A stretch of 64,000 nt of DNA. Origin: Ophthalmolycus amberensis. Lineage: Eukaryota > Chordata > Actinopteri > Perciformes > Zoarcidae. The position numbers were made by a program, and so were the translations under genes. The stretch lies in NCBI GenBank assembly GCA_024529925.1, contig JAFEUB010001429.1, positions 62,001 to 126,000 of the forward strand. The letters run 5' to 3'. Shown here piece after piece: positions 58,512 to 64,000 of the stretch (the stretch's first letter is position 1; the number at the start of each line of letters is the position of its first letter). Under the pieces are notes generated by a model. The model was not told the origin of the DNA. It was given only the letters and a program-made list of their open reading frames with translations, and did no database searches.

Positions 58512-59149
58512 GTAAGGAATGCATATAACTGGTGGTGGTGACATGTTTACCTCGATTGGTGTATCGTTGGTACGTCACATTTTTGGGTATTGGTTCATAG
58601 CAGGGGATAGCATTATACCCTTCTTGAAATGTTCCTTATAGTAACACTAAGGTATGGTTCACTTTATATTGTGCAAATGGATATCCTATCAGCACTGTAT
58701 ATTACTGTGCTCTGCGTTTATCTTGCTCTATTCCTCTCGTGTGACTCGACCGTTTTCTCCATCTGATTGGTCTAACACTGTTTCCCAATCTCCTGGTCTC
58801 ACGTGACCTGGCTTATCGTGACTGTTTTCCTAGGTGAACGTGACCTGGTTTAACGTGTCTGTGTTTCCTAGGTGACCGTGACCTGGCTTAACGTGTCTGT
58901 TTCCTGGTCCGACGGGACCGTTTTACTTTCCTAAAAGAAAAGGTGGGTCTGAGGTGCCCCGTTTCTAATTTCCTGGTCCGTATGATAAGAGACCCGTCCA
59001 GAGTTGACAAATTTCTAATTTCGCTGTCAGATATGACAGTAACCCGCCTCCACCCCAGTCACCTCCAGTCAGCATCACAGTCAGGCTCCTGATTCATCAT
59101 CAGATTGCAGCAACTCCTTTCATCACCACCACCAGTGTCTGGACTCCAG

Positions 59150-59302
59150 GGGGGATTAGGCCTGTTGGACCTCAGTATCCCTACCCTCGGTGATAGTACT
59201 TCAGGATGGAGTCCAATCGCCAAAGACTTTGCACTTTGCATATTTGAAGCTTGTATAATAAATCATTGTTAACTTATGAAACAAGTCTCTCCTGATTGAA
59301 AT
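59150..59302 (+). repeat. Split direct repeat B2, copy 2
   Basis: 153 bp, reverse complement of the B repeats of copy 1 with a few substitutions, ending cctgattgaaat. Confidence 0.8.
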
Positions 59303-61500
59303 AGTATTGACTGTTTCTCATGATAACGCACTGCACAGAAAATAAGCCAAACACGTCTGATCATCCACTCTTAATATAAATCTTTAAATCAAAGGAAGCT
59401 GTCACTTGCAGCCCGAGGGTTTGTTGCTCTGCTATAACTACATGTGACTTCTTCCTCCTCGTGGCGAAGTCAGTATAATAACATTATCGGGCAACGCTAC
59501 ATTTCCACCCCGTAATAACTGAACGCCCCTCTAGATGCAGCGGACGTCAGTCTAATCTGGAGTCTGATGTGCAGCTCGTCAGGGAGTGGCTCTGAATGGA
59601 CTCGCTGTGCTTATTGTGAAAGAGTTCACTTTCATTTTCCCAGGCCTTTGTCAAGATGCAAGGGTACGTTCAAAAGATTTGATTTCTTTCTTTTTTCTTT
59701 CCTTTTCTCCCCGCAATATAGAGAATAATTTATTTGGGCCTATTCAGGAAATCTGTTTGTCAACAAAAGACGCAAGACCGTGTAATGAAGTTATGCTGCA
59801 GTCTAAATTTCCTGTAACAATAAGTCTCAACCTTTCACACCTTGTCGTCGTCATATTCATAGAAACGCCTTCAGTGAGCTGTGAATAGCGGCTTCACATA
59901 CAAGTATAACCAGCACAGTTTCTGAGCAGAAAGCGAGTGAATACAAGACATTTATCACGGAGCAATACCTATAATTTTCAAATAGTCGTCGCACAAACCA
60001 CAGCTATTAATTAAAGCTCTTGGTGTTGATTACGGTAGTACAAATATGTCCAATTGATGGACTCAGAATACAGAAATAATCGCTTTCAATTCATTTCTTT
60101 CCAAGCAAACATTTCAGTTTGCTGTGCAGTGCTTGTTGTAAAATGTGTAGAGTTAATGAGGCTTTGCACTGGACTTCAGCAGGATTGAATCGTTGTCCTG
60201 TCTCATCGGTACCTGTGCTCGACAGTCCTTTATGGTCTTAGCACTGGAAGGGGGTTTTCGGTCCTGTCTGAATACACAAACAACTTTGTGGAATAGTCAC
60301 GCTTTAAACATTCAGTTTCACCTCGAGCCAAAGGTCGGTTTGTTGTTTGTCTTAAGACGACACGACGCGTTGTACTGCTGGAAGAATTCATCTGAGAAAA
60401 AAGGCCGTAGGCCTGTAGACACGAAAAGACGTTGTTTGTCAGAAGCGTTTAGCTACGCTATGTCATTAAAATGACACTCAGTTGGCACTAAACGGAGCAA
60501 CGCGCATCACGGAGCACTAGAAGCAGCCTGTCCGTGGCTTCATACAGTTTATGCTAAACTGGCACTCTGCCACGACCGTGTTGCAACACAGACCTCGATC
60601 CCTTCGGACCGGGCAACGCTTCCTGCCGTGCAGCGGTGATGACATCCCCACCATGGCTTCCTGTCGGACAGAGTGGAACCTGGCGTGGTGTTTCTGCCAC
60701 TGTGGCCCATCCATTTTGAGATTTGACTAGTTGTCTGATTTTAGATGCCCCCCTGCACATCACTGCGGTGCTGAGCTGTTACTTGCATTTCGCCGGGGCC
60801 ATCTGTCAGCTTGAACAAATCTTGTCGTTGGACTGTGACCTCTCCTGGCAACAAGGCCACGTTGTCCACGCGCCCGTCACTGACTGGAAGCTCTCTTGTT
60901 TGCTTGTCCATATTCTTTTGCTCGTGGCGCCTTTCTGATTAAACTCACCACGGTGAGTGAACTGCCCGGAATAGCGAATGTGTTTGTGTTGGAATTAGCA
61001 CATCTGGGATCAAACATCACACCACATTTAAAGTTGCTTGGATCACATCCTGCCCACTCTACCATTTAGTCGGTAACCAAGAGTTTCTGAACCTTCCAAC
61101 CCTGTTTGCATGATTTACGCTCATGCATTATTCATATACAGTATGACTGGCTGTCTGGAGGAGCAAACTGTTTGTGTAAATGAGAATGTGAACTTAATAG
61201 AGTGGGTAGCAAGTGTGCTGTCGAGCCTTTTCTGAAAACAACAGTCATAAAAAAATCCAGTCACATGCAGTTTTAAATCTTACCTTGGGCCTCCACCTTC
61301 TTAAATGTTTTAAATATCTGGGAGCTCTGTTAGTCCTTTATGTCAGTGATGACTTCTTCAATTACAAGCTGAATACAACAAAATGCACGCTGAGTGCAAA
61401 GAGTAGGACAAATAATGTTTTTGTCCAAAGTAAGCAGAGAAAGCAACACTGTCACTGCAAAAGGGGAAAAATATTCATATTATTTACATATCTTTTAACA
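59303..61500. other. Intergenic, no gene seen
   Basis: About 2.2 kb. Open frames near 60.2 and 60.5-60.9 kb have no recognised motif or splice support. Confidence 0.4.
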
Positions 61501-62020
61501 TGAAGGAGGCTGCTTTTAGCCATCACTTTGGTCCAGACTCAAATGTTTCAACAACCGTTGGATGGATTTCCATGACATTTCGGTCAGACAGTCGGGGTCC
61601 CCAGAGGATGAATCATAATAGCGGTTCTCCCCTGAATTTGCTACTTTGCATCTAACGCCACCAGCAGCAGGTTTTTTTACTTAGCCGGGTGGAATATATC
61701 AACACTTCCAACACGGATTGGCACAAAATACAGAAATTGATTCCCAGAGCATGAGTCCTATCGACATTAATGATCCCCTGACCTTTCCTTTTAAAGCCAC
61801 CAGCGCGCTGACATTTTTGGATGTGAGTGAAATGTCTGGACAACTATTCGAGGGATTGCCATGAAATTTGTGAGGGGCACTGATGTCTCCCCTCAGCACG
61901 AAATTACAATAACTTTGGTAAACCCCTGACCTCTAGCACCATCATTACCTCAAAATTGAATTAGCAACAGTAATGACATTCCCGTCAGCCTCAGCTGTAT
62001 TTTGTATTTAGTGCTAGTGC
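61501..62020 (+). repeat. Percomorph interspersed repeat with internal duplication
   Basis: Two diverged modules recur: gactcaaatgtttcaacaac followed by cgttggatggatttccatga near 61539-61581, and aatgtctggacaactattcg followed by agggattgccatgaaattt near 61830-61869. Phrases such as ccctgacctttcctttta and cccgtcagcctcagctgt are typical of an abundant percomorph repeat. The class is not established. Confidence 0.55.
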
Positions 62021-63367
62021 TAGCATGCTACCTGAAATGCTGATTATGCTATTTTTGAAAGGTTTGAACATTTTTGACAAATAGACGTACCAGATGAGTG
62101 TGTTCCATCATACGCACTCTTTTAGATGCTGCAGTCATTTTTCAAAATGCTCTGAACACTGATCACCCTGGTGATAAACTCATACAGGTCTTGCAAGTTG
62201 TCGCGACGGTGAACTCGAATCGGTCCGACATGTTCGGGGGAAAAAGGCCAACCACTTTGCCGTGTCTGCATCCTGATGTCTGGAGTGGGCCTTGAAACAG
62301 AGGCGCGCTGACTCACCCGCCGATCCCACTGAACGCTGACATCAAAACAAACAGACAGAGGAAATAAGCCGTGGCATGGAATCAGCTAACAGCTGTCAAC
62401 CATCGCCTGCATTACACGACGGCCCCGGCAAGAGAACAACAGAGCGCAAATGGGAAGGGACAGATGGACACGCTCTGTTTGGGTGACAGACTGTGCACAG
62501 CCCTGGGAAAGGTGCGGGACAGACAGCTTTTAATAAAGAAATATGTTAGACACAGTAGAATCACATCAGGGCGCCTGAAGTGGGTTTGTGACTCCGGTGT
62601 TAGGCATGAAATATGAAAGCGTTCAAAAACATTTCCAAGCTGCGGAAATAGCCACAAGTGATCTTTGTTTTCACGACACGGGAATCTGATGATCTAATTA
62701 GGCCTAATAATCGAAGCAATCAACTGTTTAAACTCTTCACCATCCTCAGTTTTATCATAATAGATGCGTTTCTCTACGAGTTGTGAACGGGCTAAATTAT
62801 AATGTGAATAGCAAGTAATTAAATGGAATTGCACCGGCGAGGTTGTCACAAAGAGATGCATGACAGCAGTCCCCTGGTAATGTGATTGCACGCTAGCTCC
62901 GTAATGATAGCGATAAGCACGCAGTCTCCAGGCATCCCCTGGTGTACTCTGCACCACTTGCATATCTGGTAATGCAGATACAGTCACAGAACAACACTCA
63001 TATGAGTCATATTTTAACGCAAAGTTTTTGCTCAAAACTCACTGGTATCTCTTGGTATTGATTAGAGAGGAAGATATGGAAAAGCAGACAATAAATGTAC
63101 TTTTGTGTCTGTTGAAACGATATCTTGCCAATAGCATCGGCATTAAGCTGCAGGGGCAAAGCAGCACACAGATTGCCTCCTCCATTACGTCTGTTGGGAA
63201 TATCATTATTCTCCATCTCCATCAGCACCATAGATCAACTCCACTCAGTTGCTTGTATTCTTATTTTTTAAATGCAGAACAATACGAAACCACTTCTGGT
63301 GAAAACAGATGAAGACTGATTTCATTTGAAATTCTATATTTTCTTAACAGCAATGCCGCTCACATAC
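62021..63367. other. Intergenic, no gene seen
   Basis: Mixed sequence. Open frames on both strands up to about 113 codons lack motifs and splice support. Confidence 0.4.
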
Positions 63368-63463
63368 CTCTGAAATGAGTGATCTGGGATGAACTTTGAT
63401 CCCGGCAGCTGTCGGGAGCCGCCGGAGACGTTTGTGTTGCCGTCGAGTTTTTCTTCCTCAGTT
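63368..63463 (-). CDS. Candidate internal exon, unknown protein
   Basis: The minus strand has the acceptor CATTTGTTTACAG and the donor TTTCAGAG|GTATGT, bounding 96 nt (32 codons). Two frames are open: one reads TEEEKLDGNTNVSGGSRQLP, the other ELRKKNSTATQTSPAAPDSC. The symmetric length and strong splice sites favour a real exon. In mammals the minus-strand gene beyond AQP4 is CHST9, but neither frame matches anything I recognise of it. The protein is unidentified. Confidence 0.35.
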
Positions 63464-63468
63464 CTGTA

Positions 63469-64000
63469 AACAAATGTAAGCCACGGATTCACAAAGAAGT
63501 ATTTGATGTTCGGTGTAACGTCGTAGGAGCGATACACAAACCGAACAGGAAAAGAATCAGAAAAAACTACAAAGATACCTACAAAAACAAAAAAAAGTAC
63601 AGTACACTCTCGCTGTTATGTGAGATTAAAGGCAGGGTTACGGCGGAGAATGTTTAAATTCCATGTTGGTGAGTACAAAGGAAGAAACCGCCAAGATCAC
63701 ACAGCTGTTCAGGCGAGACTAATAATGATATGGTGTATGAAAATGGATTATGTCAAACATTGTTGAATCATTCTATAATGTGTCTCGCATGAGTAACAGT
63801 GTTGCTTTCTGGTGCGATCAGACTGGAAAATGGGTCTGACATAATGTGTCTGTAGGAAAACCAAAATACGCAAGACATGCAGGTTACATACCGTAAGCAT
63901 ACACTTTACGTTTGATATATATAACCATTGCAGCACATTTCTTTCATAGTCTGGAGATTGGCTATGGCTGCATAGATGATATAAAAACGTGTTTCTAGAG
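63469..64000. other. Right edge, no gene seen
   Basis: AT-rich sequence to the window end with no supported feature. Confidence 0.4.

Larger units (their letters stand above)
55149..59302 (+). mobile_element. DIRS-order tyrosine-recombinase retroelement, copy 2 (inverted)
   Basis: Same family as copy 1, in opposite orientation. A1 lies at 55149-55370, the ORF1-like frame at 55407-55883, the recombinase C-terminus at 58337-58511, the 108-bp spacer at 59042-59149 and B2 at 59150-59302. The end of the internal region plus B1 and A2 are missing: sequence matching copy 1 near 43300 runs straight into the spacer at about 59041. Repeat lengths (222, 108 and 153) equal those of copy 1, with scattered substitutions. 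Like copy 1 it has many stops and no recognised reverse transcriptase. Confidence 0.7.

Noticed and set aside
42068..59302. One large inverted duplication covering the YR and MITE pairs
   Set aside because: The MITE target duplications differ, the midpoints of the two pairs do not coincide (about 50.7 versus 49.7 kb), and sequences between the elements do not match. Separate insertions explain the layout better.
24428..63367. chst9 sulfotransferase exons expected from mammalian synteny
   Set aside because: No frame contains the large catalytic exon or PAPS-binding motifs that I would expect, on either strand.
1..64000. tRNA, rRNA or microRNA genes
   Set aside because: No convincing cloverleaf, rRNA core motif or recognisable microRNA was seen by eye; a covariance-model search would be needed to exclude them.

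Overview
The window looks like nuclear DNA from a spiny-rayed (acanthomorph/percomorph) teleost. The evidence is two vertebrate genes split by canonical GT-AG introns, dense microsatellites, and interspersed repeats I recognise from percomorph genomes. No bacterial, organellar or intact viral genes were seen. The species cannot be named from sequence alone.

Layout. 1-240: interspersed repeat fragment. 1065-8184, minus strand: kctd1, five coding exons encoding a BTB/POZ protein of 342 codons, with a CpG-rich 5' end and a probable 3' UTR. 8.4-21.1 kb: intergenic, with MITE-like repeats, poly-G/C runs and a CpG-rich segment near 12.3-12.9 kb. 21113-24427, minus strand: aqp4 (aquaporin-4), five coding exons, up to 335 codons, with both NPA boxes, the water-selectivity residues, an internal M23-type start and a C-terminal PDZ ligand. 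The order kctd1-aqp4 on one strand matches the human 18q11.2 neighbourhood (established knowledge). 24.8-25.3 kb: hAT-like MITE. 26.0-27.8 kb: a 23-bp minisatellite of roughly 75 units ending in palindromes. 31946-32482: solo LTR with 5-bp target duplication. 42068-47338 and 55149-59302: two decayed tyrosine-recombinase retroelements in opposite orientations; the first retains a complete split-direct-repeat layout. Between them, 48029-48482 and 50952-51400 are two inverted hAT-type MITEs, each with a perfect 8-bp target duplication. 59.3-64.0 kb: mostly repeats plus one candidate exon at 63.37-63.46 kb.

The two real genes are not functionally linked: kctd1 encodes a transcriptional adaptor and aqp4 a membrane water channel. 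Their adjacency is conserved synteny. I found no sulfotransferase exon of the kind expected for chst9, the next gene in mammals. The right half is mostly repeat-rich noncoding DNA. Several splice-flanked open segments (12.5, 39.2, 53.8, 54.8 and 63.4 kb) are given only as low-confidence candidate exons.
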